Assembly: GCA_965229645.1 (NCBI GenBank)
Contig: OZ245893.1
Coordinates: 1,922,001 to 1,986,000 of the forward strand
Direction: 5' to 3'
Length of the DNA: 64,000 nt
DNA from: CAXQZM01 sp965229645
GTDB taxonomy: Bacteria > Pseudomonadota > Alphaproteobacteria > UBA7985
The notes beneath the pieces were generated by a model. The model was not told where the DNA came from. It made no database searches and was given only the letters and a program-made list of their open reading frames with translations. Position numbers and translations under genes: made by a program. Below, piece by piece: positions 36,184 to 44,535 of this stretch; position 1 is the first letter of the stretch, and every line of letters starts with the position of its first letter.

Positions 36184-37018
36184 CGCGATTTCCGCCTTAA
36201 GGACTCCTGTCGCCAACCTAGTTCGCGAGGCGTGCGCTCGCTTCGTCTTGCCGCGATTCCGCGCTCTGGCCGATCACCACATTGAATCCAAATCCCATCC
36301 CAACGACCTGGTGACGGTCGCGGACATAGACGCCGAAGCCTGGCTGACCCCGCGCTTGCGGGCGCTCTTGCCCGAGGCGCTGGTGTTGGGCGAGGAAGCG
36401 CAGGCGCGCGGCGAGGTCGAGCTCGATCTCCTCCGGCACGGCGGGCCTGTTTGGTTGGTCGATCCCATCGACGGCACCTACAACTTTGCCCACGGCAACC
36501 CCAAATTTTGTTGCATGATTGCCTTGGTGCAAGACGGGCAGGTCTTGATGGGGTGGATCTACTTTCCAACGCGCCAGCGGCTCTATTGGGCGGGCCAAGG
36601 GGCGGGCGCCCATGTCGAACAGGACGGGGCAGCGCCCGAGTCGTTGGCCTACCAACCGACCTCGGACTTAGCTGCGATCAGTCGTCGCCTGTTTCAGGCA
36701 GGCCCCTTAAAGCCCAACAAATCCAGCATCCTCAAGACCCTGGCCCCCACGCGGCCCACGGGTTGCGCGGGCCACGATTACTGCCAAGCGGCGCGGGGAA
36801 CCCTTGCCTACCTCGCCATGGCCAAACTCATGCCCTGGGACCATGCGGCAGGAACCCTATTGGTGACCGAGGCTGGAGGCCAGGCGCACCTCAACGGCGG
36901 CGCCTACGACCCGCGCCTCCACGAGGGCATCCTCATCGCTGGCGGTCATCGCAACCGCATGCGCGAGGCAGTGCGATGCTTATACCCGCGAACATATAGC
37001 CAGACCCCCTCAAAATGA
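36176..37018 (+). CDS. inositol monophosphatase family protein
   Basis: The 280-residue protein belongs to the magnesium-dependent, lithium-sensitive phosphatase family (SuhB/HisN/CysQ type). Metal ligands are visible: GEEAQ (Glu), WLVDPIDGTYNFAHG (Asp, Asp and phosphate loop) and PWDHAAGTLLVTEAGG (Asp). The substrate (inositol phosphate, histidinol phosphate or PAP) cannot be told. The GTG start overlaps the stop of alaS, so the two are translationally coupled. The last residues, from LYPRTYS on, are encoded by a half copy of the mobile 40-bp module and by a hairpin that contains the TGA, so the natural C-terminus was changed. Confidence 0.88.
   Translation: MIDAISALRTPVANLVREACARFVLPRFRALADHHIESKSHPNDLVTVADIDAEAWLTPRLRALLPEALVLGEEAQARGEVELDLLRHGGPVWLVDPIDGTYNFAHGNPKFCCMIALVQDGQVLMGWIYFPTRQRLYWAGQGAGAHVEQDGAAPESLAYQPTSDLAAISRRLFQAGPLKPNKSSILKTLAPTRPTGCAGHDYCQAARGTLAYLAMAKLMPWDHAAGTLLVTEAGGQAHLNGGAYDPRLHEGILIAGGHRNRMREAVRCLYPRTYSQTPSK
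36983..36998. repeat. half of a TNA-type 40-bp module
   Basis: TTA followed by TACCCGCGAACATA matches the start of the 40-bp module found elsewhere; the other half is absent. It forms part of the C-terminal coding sequence of the inositol phosphatase-like gene. Confidence 0.45.
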
Positions 37019-37060
37019 TCAAATTTTGAAGGGAAAAGCCAGGCGTCAATAAAGGGGTCT
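37002..37060. terminator. inverted repeat between convergent genes
   Basis: AGACCCC at 37002-37008 pairs with GGGGTCT at 37054-37060. An inner palindrome (TCAAAAT / AATTTTGA) adds a second stem. It lies between the ends of the inositol phosphatase-like gene and sdhAF4 and is a candidate bidirectional terminator; it also contains the stop codon of the former. Confidence 0.55.
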
Positions 37061-37065
37061 AGCAA

Positions 37066-37284
37066 TCAAAAGTCGGAAACGCGGCCGCCGACTTCCCAGT
37101 CGCCGTAGCGGGTGGGTTCGGGGCCTTCGGGGCCGCCTTGTTCGTCGGTTGGGGCTTTGGCGGCGCGGCGTTTTTGCGCGAGCAGGTCTTGCAGTTCTGA
37201 CTTGGTCCTAATCTCCCCGCTTGACGTGGACCTTGAACCCTTCGTGACGCGATGGCCTTTGAATTTTTCGAACATGATCCCCAT
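37066..37284 (-). CDS. SDHAF4/DUF1674 family protein
   Basis: A 72-residue protein ending with the diagnostic family tail GPEPTRYGDWEVGGRVSDF. The family includes mitochondrial SDHAF4, which helps assemble the flavinylated subunit of succinate dehydrogenase; bacterial members are presumed to do the same. The N-terminal half is charged and probably disordered. The start could be ATG 37284 or 37275. It is divergent from htpX (28 bp between starts), a conserved arrangement in alphaproteobacteria. Confidence 0.88.
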   Translation of the reverse strand: MGIMFEKFKGHRVTKGSRSTSSGEIRTKSELQDLLAQKRRAAKAPTDEQGGPEGPEPTRYGDWEVGGRVSDF

Positions 37285-37312
37285 ATGCAAAGGGACCAAG
37301 GAAAGGACAAGT

Positions 37313-38167
37313 ATGTCGTTTATGCGCACCGCCCTTTTGCTCGCGGCTTTGACCGCGCTCGTGCTGCTTGCGGGCCTCATGCTCGGGGGCGCGCGGGGCT
37401 TGATGATTTCTGGAGGGCTCGCCCTGGCGCTCAATGCCTGGGCCTACTGGAACTCGGACCGCAGCGTCCTGCGCATGCACGGCGCGCGCGAGGTCACGGC
37501 GCAAACGGCCCCTGGACTCGTTGCCATGGTGGACACCCTGGCCGAGCGCGCCGACCTGCCCACGCCCAAGGTCTATGTGATGGACCAGGATCAACCCAAC
37601 GCCTTTGCCACAGGCCGCGACGCCAACAACGCCGCCGTGGCCGTCACCACGGGCCTGCAACGGCTGCTCAGCACGGAGGAGTTGGCGGGGGTTGTGGCCC
37701 ACGAATTGGCCCACATTAAGAACCGAGACACCTTGCTCATGACCCTTACCGCTACCTTGGCGGGGACGCTTTCGGCCTTGGCCAATTTCGCCCTGTTTTT
37801 TGGCGGGCGCCGCAACCTGTTTGTGACCTTGTTGCTGTCGATCTTAGCCCCCTTGGCGGCGAGCCTCGTGCAAATGACGATCAGCCGAACGCGCGAATAC
37901 GCGGCCGACCGCGTCGGTGGACAGATTTGCGGCAATCCCCTGTGGTTGGCGGCGGCTTTGCACAAAATTAGCCACGCAGCGCGGCGGCACCGCTCGCCTA
38001 GCGCCGAGCAGAACCCTGCGAGCGCGCATTTGTTCATTATCAATCCGTTGAACGGCCAAGGCATGGACACCCTATTTTCTACCCATCCCAACACGACCCT
38101 TCGAATTCGCGCGCTGGAAGACCAGGGGCGGGCCCTGGGCGTTAGCGGACGCGAGACCTGGACCTAG
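37313..38167 (+). CDS. htpX: membrane zinc metalloprotease HtpX
   Basis: The 284-residue M48B protease takes part in inner-membrane protein quality control. Two N-terminal transmembrane helices (about residues 5-22 and 28-48) precede the zinc motif HELAH in VVAHELAHIKNRDT, with the third ligand in REYAADR. ATG 37313 follows AAGGAAAGG and gives the canonical N-terminus; upstream in-frame codons to 37112 overlap sdhAF4 antisense and are not used. rsmB follows 34 bp later. Confidence 0.95.
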   Translation: MSFMRTALLLAALTALVLLAGLMLGGARGLMISGGLALALNAWAYWNSDRSVLRMHGAREVTAQTAPGLVAMVDTLAERADLPTPKVYVMDQDQPNAFATGRDANNAAVAVTTGLQRLLSTEELAGVVAHELAHIKNRDTLLMTLTATLAGTLSALANFALFFGGRRNLFVTLLLSILAPLAASLVQMTISRTREYAADRVGGQICGNPLWLAAALHKISHAARRHRSPSAEQNPASAHLFIINPLNGQGMDTLFSTHPNTTLRIRALEDQGRALGVSGRETWT

Positions 38168-38201
38168 CCTTAAACCCAACTTCGAGGCGGAATAGGAGGG
38201 A

Positions 38202-39434
38202 TTGACCCCCCGCGCCCTCGCCCTGAGCGCGATTGGCCATGTGAAGGGCCAGCGCCAGCCCATTGATCGCGTCCTGCGCCAGAATCCTAGATTTCGCGCC
38301 CTCAACCCGCCCGACCAGGCGCTGGTGCGGGCGCTTCTTATCCACCTGTTCCGCCACCATGGTGCCTTGGACGCTGCCTTCGCGCCTTTGCTCGCGAAAC
38401 CGCTTGATCGCCTCTCTCCCGCCGCGCTCGGCCCCCTGCGCTTAGGCACCACCGAACTGCTAGTCATGGACGCGCCGCCGCACGCGGTCTTGAACGAAAC
38501 CGTCGCCCTAGCGCCCAAGTCCCTGCGCGGCTTGGTCAACGCCGTGCTGCGCGCCCTGGTGGCGGGCCGCGCCATGGCAGCGGCGCGACTGCGCGCGGCC
38601 CCCGCCGTGCCGCCTTGGCTGCTGAACCGCTGGACGCAAGATTTTGGCACGGCGCGGGCAAGCGACTTGGCGCTCGGGTTGCGCGCGATCCCAGATTTGG
38701 ACCTCAGCCTCAAGCCAGGTGTCGCCTTCGGGACAGGCGTCGAAATTTTGCCCCAACATCGCCGGGTTCCCGCCTGCGACCCCCGCACTTTGCCAGGGTT
38801 CGCGGCGGGCGATTGGTGGGTACAGGACCTTGCCGCCAGCCTGCCCGTGCGGATGGCGGGGCCCGTGGCGGGCCTGCGGGTTTTGGACGCGTGCGCGGCC
38901 CCTGGCGGGAAAACGCTGCAACTGGCGGCGGGCGGCGCCCAGGTCACGGCCCTCGATCGGTCCCCATCGCGTCTCACGCGCATGCAGGAAAATCTGAAGC
39001 GCACGGGCCTAAGCGCCGACCTGGTCTGCGCCGATGCCTTGACCTATGTCCCAAGCAAGCCGTTTGATTTGGTGGTCCTGGACGCGCCGTGCAGCGCCTC
39101 GGGCACGCTCCGCCGCCACCCCGAATGGCCGTGGATCCATAGCCGCCAAAACCAACTGGCCAACGTTCCCACCCAAGCCGCGCTGCTGCGTCAGGCCCTG
39201 ACCTGGCTGAAACCCAAGGGCCGACTCCTCTACGCCGTCTGCTCCCTGTTCCCCGAGGAAGGCGAAGCGCAGATTGAGGCCCTTCTACAGGACCACCCCC
39301 AGGTCCGCCTGCAAGACCCCGCAGGCCCTTTGCCGCCCCATACATGGGTGGCCGAGCGGCGATGGCTGCGGACTCTGCCGAACACCCAGCTCAATATGGA
39401 CGGCTTCTTCGCCGCGATCCTAAGCCAAGGTTGA
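38202..39434 (+). CDS. rsmB: 16S rRNA (cytosine-5) methyltransferase RsmB
   Basis: The 410-residue protein has an N-terminal NusB-like helical domain (about residues 1-130) and a C-terminal SAM-dependent methyltransferase domain. Motifs: SAM loop DACAAPGGKTLQLAAGG, and the catalytic cysteines in VVLDAPCSASGTLRRHP and AVCSLFPEEGE. It methylates C967 of 16S rRNA in E. coli numbering. The start is TTG at 38202 after ATAGGAGGG. It follows htpX on the same strand, probably as an operon. Confidence 0.93.
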   Translation: MTPRALALSAIGHVKGQRQPIDRVLRQNPRFRALNPPDQALVRALLIHLFRHHGALDAAFAPLLAKPLDRLSPAALGPLRLGTTELLVMDAPPHAVLNETVALAPKSLRGLVNAVLRALVAGRAMAAARLRAAPAVPPWLLNRWTQDFGTARASDLALGLRAIPDLDLSLKPGVAFGTGVEILPQHRRVPACDPRTLPGFAAGDWWVQDLAASLPVRMAGPVAGLRVLDACAAPGGKTLQLAAGGAQVTALDRSPSRLTRMQENLKRTGLSADLVCADALTYVPSKPFDLVVLDAPCSASGTLRRHPEWPWIHSRQNQLANVPTQAALLRQALTWLKPKGRLLYAVCSLFPEEGEAQIEALLQDHPQVRLQDPAGPLPPHTWVAERRWLRTLPNTQLNMDGFFAAILSQG

Positions 39435-39487
39435 TGCCAGCGGAACGATACGCTGGCCTATTGACCAACCTGCGTCCAAGCGCCTAA

Positions 39488-39617
39488 TACCAACGGCGGG
39501 ATCAATTGACACGTTTTCAATTTCTTTGTGTGATTGACGTGATACGCTGCTTGTCATTGGCGAAAAATTTCCAGGATTCCACGTATTTTCACGAGTCAAA
39601 AGTTACCGCCGCTGGTA
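39488..39617. mobile_element. TNA-type MITE variant (130 bp)
   Basis: It begins TACCAACGGCGG and ends CCGCCGCTGGTA with a perfect TAA duplication (39485-39487 and 39618-39620). The inner 110 bp are AT-richer and unrelated to the 195-bp family, except for AATTGACACG near the left end. It shows that the same ends mobilise different interiors. Confidence 0.8.
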
Positions 39618-39645
39618 TAACCTGACTACAGACGCCCCCTCCCAA

Positions 39646-39811
39646 CGTCATGCTGCGCGCAGTCGCAGCATCCATCACTGAACACCAGCCACAAGAACGG
39701 ACGGGGCCGACTTTGGGTTGCCTACTTCGCTCCTTGTGTCTGCCTCCCGCTCAAGGGGGAAACAGCGGGTGATGGATCCTGCGACTTCGCTTCGCTCCGC
39801 GCTGGATGACG
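39646..39811. repeat. inverted-repeat element of about 166 bp
   Basis: The left arm (CGTCATGCTGCG... to CATCCATCAC, 39646-39680) is repeated as an imperfect inverted copy at the right (GGTGATGGATCCTGCGAC... to GGATGACG, 39771-39811). Each arm is itself partly palindromic. The middle has no coding frame with family features. It may be a separate hairpin-ended mobile repeat. The interval 39435-39893 holds no gene. Confidence 0.5.
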
Positions 39812-39869
39812 GGGGTCTGGAGTCCCAACATTCCCTCACGATGTTATGCTGCGGGCAGTTGCGGCCCTA

Positions 39870-39911
39870 TACCAGCAAATGCATGAGTCATTCTCATCCG
39901 CCGCCAGCATA
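39870..39911. mobile_element. free 40-bp type module, slightly degraded
   Basis: TACCAGCAAATG at the left and CCGCCGCCAGCATA at the right bracket a core with GAGTCATTCTCAT, as in the terminal module of the 195-bp family. It provides the last codons and TGA stop of rluD. Confidence 0.6.
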
Positions 39912-40886
39912 CAACGGTCGCGCTTGTCTTAGCCCGTCAACAAGCACGGAAAAGGCCGACGGCGGGGGCGTTTCAAAGTGCAGAGGCACCTTCGTTACGG
40001 GGTGCAAGAAACCAAGTTCGGCGGCGTGCAGGGCTTGGCCGGGAAGATGCACAAGGGCCGCGCGGGCGGTGGCGGGCGCGTCAGCAAGCAGGCGCTTATT
40101 CGGCGCGCCGTACAAGGGGTCGCCGAGCAAGGGGTGGCCGCAATGGCTGAAATGCACGCGGATCTGATGGGTCCGGCCCGTTTGCAGGCGGCACTCGACC
40201 TGGCACGCGAACGTCCCGAAGGCTTCCAGGAGTCGAAAGTTGGTCACGGCGTCACGGCCATCTTGCCGCACCGTCATTTTTAGCCGGTCGCGCGGGTGAC
40301 GGCCCAAGGGGGCATCGATGGTGCCGTCAGCGCTGGCGACCAGCCCCCAGACGAGGGCGAGGTAGTGGCGCTGGATCGTGCGGGCCTGGAATTGCGCTTG
40401 CAGGCCGTTCAACGTCTCGGCGTCCTTGGCGACGACCATTAGGCCGCTGGTGTCCTTGTCCAAGCGATGGACCAAGCCTGGGCGTCGCTCCCCGCCGATT
40501 CCGCGCAGCGATTCGCCGCAATGAAACAGCAGAGCATTGACCAAGGTTCCCGACCCATGGCCCGCCCCAGGGTGCACCACCAGACCAGCTGGTTTGTTGA
40601 GGACGAGGAGATGCGCGTCCTCATAAACAAGCGGAAGCGGAATGTTTTGGGGTTGCAGGGCAGGATCTTGGGCCTCGGGCTCGCGCAAGGTTAAGATTTG
40701 GCCTGGCTGTACCTTGGTCTTGGGGCGGGTCGTGATTTGGTTGTCGAGGCTGAGCGCGCCTTGCGCAATCAGGGTCTGGAGGCGCGCGCGGCTCAGCGGA
40801 CCGAAGAGGTCGGCGGCCACTTTGTCGAGCCGCTCGCCCGCCCAATGCGCGGGAATTTCTGCTTCCTGTTTTCTGCCTGCAGACAT
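39894..40886 (-). CDS. rluD: 23S rRNA pseudouridine synthase, RluD family
   Basis: The 330-residue protein has an N-terminal S4 domain (about residues 17-65: ERLDKVAADLFGPLSRARLQ) and a catalytic domain with the active-site Asp in HRLDKDTSGLMVVAK; the binding motif GRTHQIRVH is also present. It isomerises uridines in helix 69 of 23S rRNA in E. coli. Its last residues, YAGGG, and stop come from a mobile 40-bp module at 39870-39911. It is transcribed divergently from the small membrane protein gene at 40898. Confidence 0.93.
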   Translation of the reverse strand: MSAGRKQEAEIPAHWAGERLDKVAADLFGPLSRARLQTLIAQGALSLDNQITTRPKTKVQPGQILTLREPEAQDPALQPQNIPLPLVYEDAHLLVLNKPAGLVVHPGAGHGSGTLVNALLFHCGESLRGIGGERRPGLVHRLDKDTSGLMVVAKDAETLNGLQAQFQARTIQRHYLALVWGLVASADGTIDAPLGRHPRDRLKMTVRQDGRDAVTNFRLLEAFGTFACQVECRLQTGRTHQIRVHFSHCGHPLLGDPLYGAPNKRLLADAPATARAALVHLPGQALHAAELGFLHPVTKVPLHFETPPPSAFSVLVDGLRQARPLYAGGG

Positions 40887-40897
40887 AAGGGGGCCCT

Positions 40898-41209
40898 ATG
40901 ACGGAACCGCGCACCCGACTCAATCGCCTCCTCCTTGGCTTGATTTCCTTCATGACCCTGGCCATCTTTGGTCTCGGCGCTGCGATTGTCTGGCGGCTGT
41001 TTTTTGACGACGCGACGCCGCCGCCCTCCGCGCTTGACGTCCAGAACCTCAGCATCGGGGCGACCTCCGTCGCCTATCGCCTGGGCGAGGGATGCCAGGA
41101 AGACCTGCGCGTCATCGACGATCTGGTAGAGCTGCAATTGCTCGGCGCAGCGTGCGCAGGTATCGACATTTTGGAACTCAAGGGTCAGATCAAGCTGATT
41201 GGAGAATAG
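40898..41209 (+). CDS. small single-pass membrane protein of unknown function
   Basis: A 103-residue protein with one transmembrane helix (about residues 11-33), followed by a soluble domain with two cysteines (EGCQEDLRV and LLGAACAGI). It resembles small alphaproteobacterial proteins next to rluD (DUF6476-like), but I am unsure. The start is ATG 40898, 11 bp from the divergent start of rluD. It lies 11 bp before the threonine aldolase gene, so they are probably co-transcribed. Confidence 0.65.
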   Translation: MTEPRTRLNRLLLGLISFMTLAIFGLGAAIVWRLFFDDATPPPSALDVQNLSIGATSVAYRLGEGCQEDLRVIDDLVELQLLGAACAGIDILELKGQIKLIGE

Positions 41210-41220
41210 GAACCCCAGAG

Positions 41221-42258
41221 ATGTACTTTGCTTCAGACAATACGGCTGGCGCCCATCCCAAAGTCTTGGCGGCCCTGGTCGAGGCCAATGTCGGTCCCGT
41301 TCCTGCCTACGGCGACGATGGCCTAAGCGCGGAAGTTCAAGAACGGTTGCGCCATATTTTTGAGCATGAGGACTTGGTCGCCTTTCCCGTCGCCACGGGG
41401 TCGAGCGGCAATTCGCTGGCGCTTGCGACGCTGACCCCCCCCTGGGGCGCGGTCTATTGCCACGACAAGGCCCATATCAATGTCGATGAATGCGGCGGGC
41501 CCGAGGTTGCCAACCCAGGGAGCAAATTGGTGCCGATCGCAGGCGCCGACGGCAAGATCACCCCAGCGCAAATCGCGGCTGCGATCCACGGCAGGGGCTT
41601 TGTCCACGCGGTCCAACCCGCCACGGTGTCCCTGACCAATCTTACCGAAGTCGGCACCGCCTACAGCGCTGGTGACTTGGCAAGGTTGGGGGCCTTTTGC
41701 GCCCAAGACCACCTAGCGCTGCACCTCGACGGCGCGCGCTTTGCCAACGCGCTCGTCGCTAGCAACGCCAGCGCCGCCGATCTAAGCTGGCGGGCAGGGG
41801 TCGAGGCGCTCACCTTCGGCGCGACAAAGAACGGGAGCATGGCCGCTGAGGTTGTCGTGTTCTTTGATCCTGCACGGGCCGAGGAGTTCGCGTTTCGCCG
41901 CAAGCGCGCTGGGCATTTACTTTCCAAAATGCGTTTTTTGAGCGCGCAGCTGCTGGGGTATTTGGCGGCGGACCTGTGGCTGGAAAACGCCCGCCACGCC
42001 AACGCCATGGCCACCTGCTTGGCCCAGGGTCTGCGTACGGCGGGATGCGCGCCCTACTTTCCCGTCGAGGGCAACATGATTTTTGCGCCCATTCCCCTCG
42101 CAACGCAAGAACGCCTGCGCGCTGCGGGCGCCGTGTTCTACCCTGGCCGCCTGAACGGCACCGATGGCAGCGATGTGCGCCTGGTCACCGCCTGGTCCAC
42201 AACCCAGGAAGAGGTAGATCGATTTGTGGAGCTTTTGACCAAATATAAGGAGACTTGA
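41221..42258 (+). CDS. low-specificity L-threonine aldolase
   Basis: The 345-residue fold-type I PLP enzyme cleaves L-threonine (and L-allo-threonine) to glycine and acetaldehyde. N-terminal FASDNTAGAHPKVL and PAYGDDGLS are family hallmarks; the PLP-binding lysine lies in TFGATKNGSM, and HLDGARFANAL holds the conserved Asp that contacts the pyridine ring. The longer frame from 41092 is not used: ATG 41221 gives the family N-terminus. The IalB-type gene follows 3 bp after the stop. Confidence 0.93.
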   Translation: MYFASDNTAGAHPKVLAALVEANVGPVPAYGDDGLSAEVQERLRHIFEHEDLVAFPVATGSSGNSLALATLTPPWGAVYCHDKAHINVDECGGPEVANPGSKLVPIAGADGKITPAQIAAAIHGRGFVHAVQPATVSLTNLTEVGTAYSAGDLARLGAFCAQDHLALHLDGARFANALVASNASAADLSWRAGVEALTFGATKNGSMAAEVVVFFDPARAEEFAFRRKRAGHLLSKMRFLSAQLLGYLAADLWLENARHANAMATCLAQGLRTAGCAPYFPVEGNMIFAPIPLATQERLRAAGAVFYPGRLNGTDGSDVRLVTAWSTTQEEVDRFVELLTKYKET

Positions 42259-42261
42259 GCC

Positions 42262-42792
42262 ATGGCTGTTTCGTCTCGTTTGCGAACGTCGCGTCCCTGG
42301 GGCGTTGCGGTGGCGACCCTCGCCGCCCTCGTGTCGCCTTGGGCCCAGTCCCAGGACCCGCAAGATACGCAGATCGGCGACTGGCTGCTGCGATGCGCAG
42401 GTGCTGAAGGCTCGCCAGATCGAACCTGCTTGATGGCGACGACCGCGACCATCCCGCTGGAGCAGCGCGACATCGCCATCTTGCAAATTATTCGCGTTGC
42501 CGCTTCCGAACGCCAAGGCGAGGAAGAGTTTGCGGCGCAGCTAACCTCCCCCACCAATGTCAACGTGCGCGCAGGCATCGATTTTCAGGTGGATCAAAAT
42601 CCGATCACGTCGGTGCCCTACGAGGTTTGCATGGTCAACAACTGCATCACCTCTTTTGCCCTTACGCCGGACTTGATCGCGCTCATGCGCAACGGGTTTG
42701 CGGCATCGCTCACCTTCACCAATGCATCGGGGCAAACCTTTTCGGGCGCCCTGTCCCTCGACGGGTTTGGTCCCGCCTTGGACGAATTGTAA
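42262..42792 (+). CDS. invasion-associated locus B (IalB) family protein
   Basis: A 176-residue exported protein with a signal peptide (cleavage after about residue 30) and the full IalB pattern: GDWLLRCAG, a second Cys in RTCLMATT, the strand NVRAGIDFQVDQNPITSVPY, then VCMVNNCI and a C-terminal GFGPALDEL. Four cysteines suggest disulfides in the periplasm. The precise function of the family is not known. It is probably co-transcribed with the threonine aldolase gene (3 bp gap). A mobile repeat starts 31 bp after its stop. Confidence 0.85.
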   Translation: MAVSSRLRTSRPWGVAVATLAALVSPWAQSQDPQDTQIGDWLLRCAGAEGSPDRTCLMATTATIPLEQRDIAILQIIRVAASERQGEEEFAAQLTSPTNVNVRAGIDFQVDQNPITSVPYEVCMVNNCITSFALTPDLIALMRNGFAASLTFTNASGQTFSGALSLDGFGPALDEL

Positions 42793-42822
42793 GGAACGGC
42801 GAGTTCGGTTCGAAGCAGCTTA

Positions 42823-43017
42823 TACCAGCGGCGAAAAAAGTTGACACTTTTTTGGCCGTTTTGTGTCTCACGGCAGAAACGCTTCGCGTTTCGCCTCCGA
42901 CGGGGCCTTCGCTTATACCCCGAGGCGCTTTCGCGCTATTCTCGGGGCCGCTGCGGGGGCCGCAGTCGCGGCCCTTATACCAGCGATCATAAGAGTCATT
43001 CTGGGTCGCCGCTGGTA
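42823..43017 (+). mobile_element. TNA-type MITE, full copy (195 bp) between convergent genes
   Basis: Forward orientation with a perfect TTA duplication at 42820-42822 and 43018-43020. It lies 31 bp after the IalB-type gene and 24 bp after the stop of atpF on the other strand, so it is the only DNA between two convergent transcription units and the obvious candidate for terminating both. Confidence 0.92.
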
Positions 43018-43040
43018 TTACGACGTCGCCACCACCAGCC

Positions 43041-43580
43041 TTAATGCAGACGCCCAGAAACTAGGCCGATGGCGTCGTCGACCAGTTTCCCGTCTGTGTC
43101 GGCGTCCAGCTTTTCTGCGAGTATCTTTTCTGCTGCGGCGATGGCTTGGGCGGCGGCGGCGGCTTGGGCCTGCGCAATCGCGGCGACTTCAGCTTGCTTG
43201 ATCCGCGCCTTGGCGGCGTCTTCGCGGCGTTTGAGCGCGGCCTTGAGGTCCGCGGCGGCTTTTTCTTGCAAGGCCTCGGCGTCTTTTTGCGCCGCCGCAA
43301 CTATGGCCTTGGCCTCTGCCAGGGCTTGGTCGTGCTTGGCCCTATAGTCCTTCAACAGGTCTTCGGCCTGCGTGCGCAGGCGTTTTGCTTCGTCGAGCTC
43401 TGATCGAATCTCCTCAATACGGCTATCCAACATATCGCGGATCAAGGGCCACCCAAAGCGATAGACCAAGAACAGAAAGGCGAGCAGCGCGATCATAACG
43501 ACCGTGTTGGCATCGACGATCCACGGCCCCCCCGCCGCAAACAAGCCCGCAACCTTAGAAGGAATGAGAAATTCGGACAT
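43041..43580 (-). CDS. atpF: ATP synthase Fo subunit b
   Basis: The 179-residue peripheral stalk subunit has one N-terminal transmembrane helix (about residues 24-45: NTVVMIALLAFLFLVYRFGW) and a long charged, alanine-rich coiled coil. It pairs with the b' subunit encoded directly upstream; their genes overlap by 1 bp. It is last in the minus-strand order atpI-atpB-atpE-b'-b. The hydrophobic start is followed by ADLKAALKRREDAAKARIK-type heptads. Confidence 0.93.
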   Translation of the reverse strand: MSEFLIPSKVAGLFAAGGPWIVDANTVVMIALLAFLFLVYRFGWPLIRDMLDSRIEEIRSELDEAKRLRTQAEDLLKDYRAKHDQALAEAKAIVAAAQKDAEALQEKAAADLKAALKRREDAAKARIKQAEVAAIAQAQAAAAAQAIAAAEKILAEKLDADTDGKLVDDAIGLVSGRLH

Positions 43581-44107
43581 CAGAGGCTCGCTTTAACGGC
43601 GTTTTTGGCCACCGCCTTTGTCACCTTGAGGCCCGCTAAACGGGCCACCGCCGTCTGCGCTGTCTCGGCCGCGCTGTCGGCCAGATCCTTCGCGGCCGCT
43701 TGCAGCGTTGCCGAGATGCGCTGTTCGGCCTCGTGGGCGTTCTTGGCAATTTTCTTAGACACCCGATTTTCCGCCGCCACGGCCTTCTGTTCCGCCGTTG
43801 CTAAGACCTCTCGCACCGCCGCGCTCGCCTCCGTCCGTGCGTTTTCCAACTTGCTCTCGTATTGGGCGAGCAAGTCCGTGGCGGCTGCGTTGGCTTGCTC
43901 GGCAGCGGCCAAGTCGTCCTTCACCGTCTTGTCCCGATCTTCGATCAAGGCTTCCGACCGGCGCATCAGCATGGGGGCCAGCGCGAAGTAGTAGATCAAA
44001 AAGCACACCAGCGCCCAAAACAGCAACGACCCCGCAAGGGCGAAATCAAGGGGGCCAAAAACCGAGCTGGCGGCCTCGCCAGCGGCAAAGAGGGGGACAC
44101 CGATCAT
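43580..44107 (-). CDS. ATP synthase Fo subunit b'
   Basis: The 175-residue b'-type stalk subunit, a diverged copy of b found in alphaproteobacteria and photosynthetic bacteria. One transmembrane helix (about residues 19-42, DFALAGSLLFWALVCFLIYY) is followed by RRSEALIEDRDKTVKDDL and a coiled coil. Its presence, with b, means a heterodimeric stalk. It sits between atpE and atpF. Confidence 0.92.
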   Translation of the reverse strand: MIGVPLFAAGEAASSVFGPLDFALAGSLLFWALVCFLIYYFALAPMLMRRSEALIEDRDKTVKDDLAAAEQANAAATDLLAQYESKLENARTEASAAVREVLATAEQKAVAAENRVSKKIAKNAHEAEQRISATLQAAAKDLADSAAETAQTAVARLAGLKVTKAVAKNAVKASL

Positions 44108-44186
44108 CGGGCGGGGTTCCTAAGTGCGGGGCAGAAGGGGCACGAAGCGGGGGGTCTCAAGGGCAGACGACCCCGCCAAAGGCCGC

Positions 44187-44411
44187 TTAAGAGAACAAGA
44201 TCAGGAAGGCGATGACCAGGGCAAACAGAGCAATGGCCTCAACCACCGCGAAGCCCAACAAGGTCTCTGTATAGACGGCGCCCCGCGCCGAGGGATTGCG
44301 CGACACGCCCGAGATGAAGGCCGCAAAGACGTTGCCAACACCTATGCCCGCGCCGATCATGCCCATGGTGGCGAGGCCCGCCCCGATTGCGCTCAAGTTA
44401 CCATCAATCAT
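44187..44411 (-). CDS. atpE: ATP synthase Fo subunit c
   Basis: The 74-residue ring subunit has two transmembrane helices joined by the polar loop SRNPSAR. The ion-binding carboxylate is the Glu in FAVVEAIALF of helix 2, with no sodium-type ligand set evident, so proton coupling is expected. Strong output is needed (about 10-15 copies per complex). It is 79 bp from the b' gene and 124 bp from atpB. Confidence 0.95.
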   Translation of the reverse strand: MIDGNLSAIGAGLATMGMIGAGIGVGNVFAAFISGVSRNPSARGAVYTETLLGFAVVEAIALFALVIAFLILFS

Positions 44412-44535
44412 GTCCTTACTCCTTTTGATTAGAACAGAAAACTTGGCGAGGCCTTAGGCCCGCCACGGGGGAGATTCAAGCCGTGATCTGTGAAGCCGTT
44501 TTGCGTGCCGTGACCACAGTTAACCCCGAACAACC

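Noticed and set aside
42823..42860. TTGACA within the MITE left hairpin as a strong outward promoter
   Set aside because: No convincing -10 sequence follows at 16-18 bp; the hairpin context fits a terminator better.
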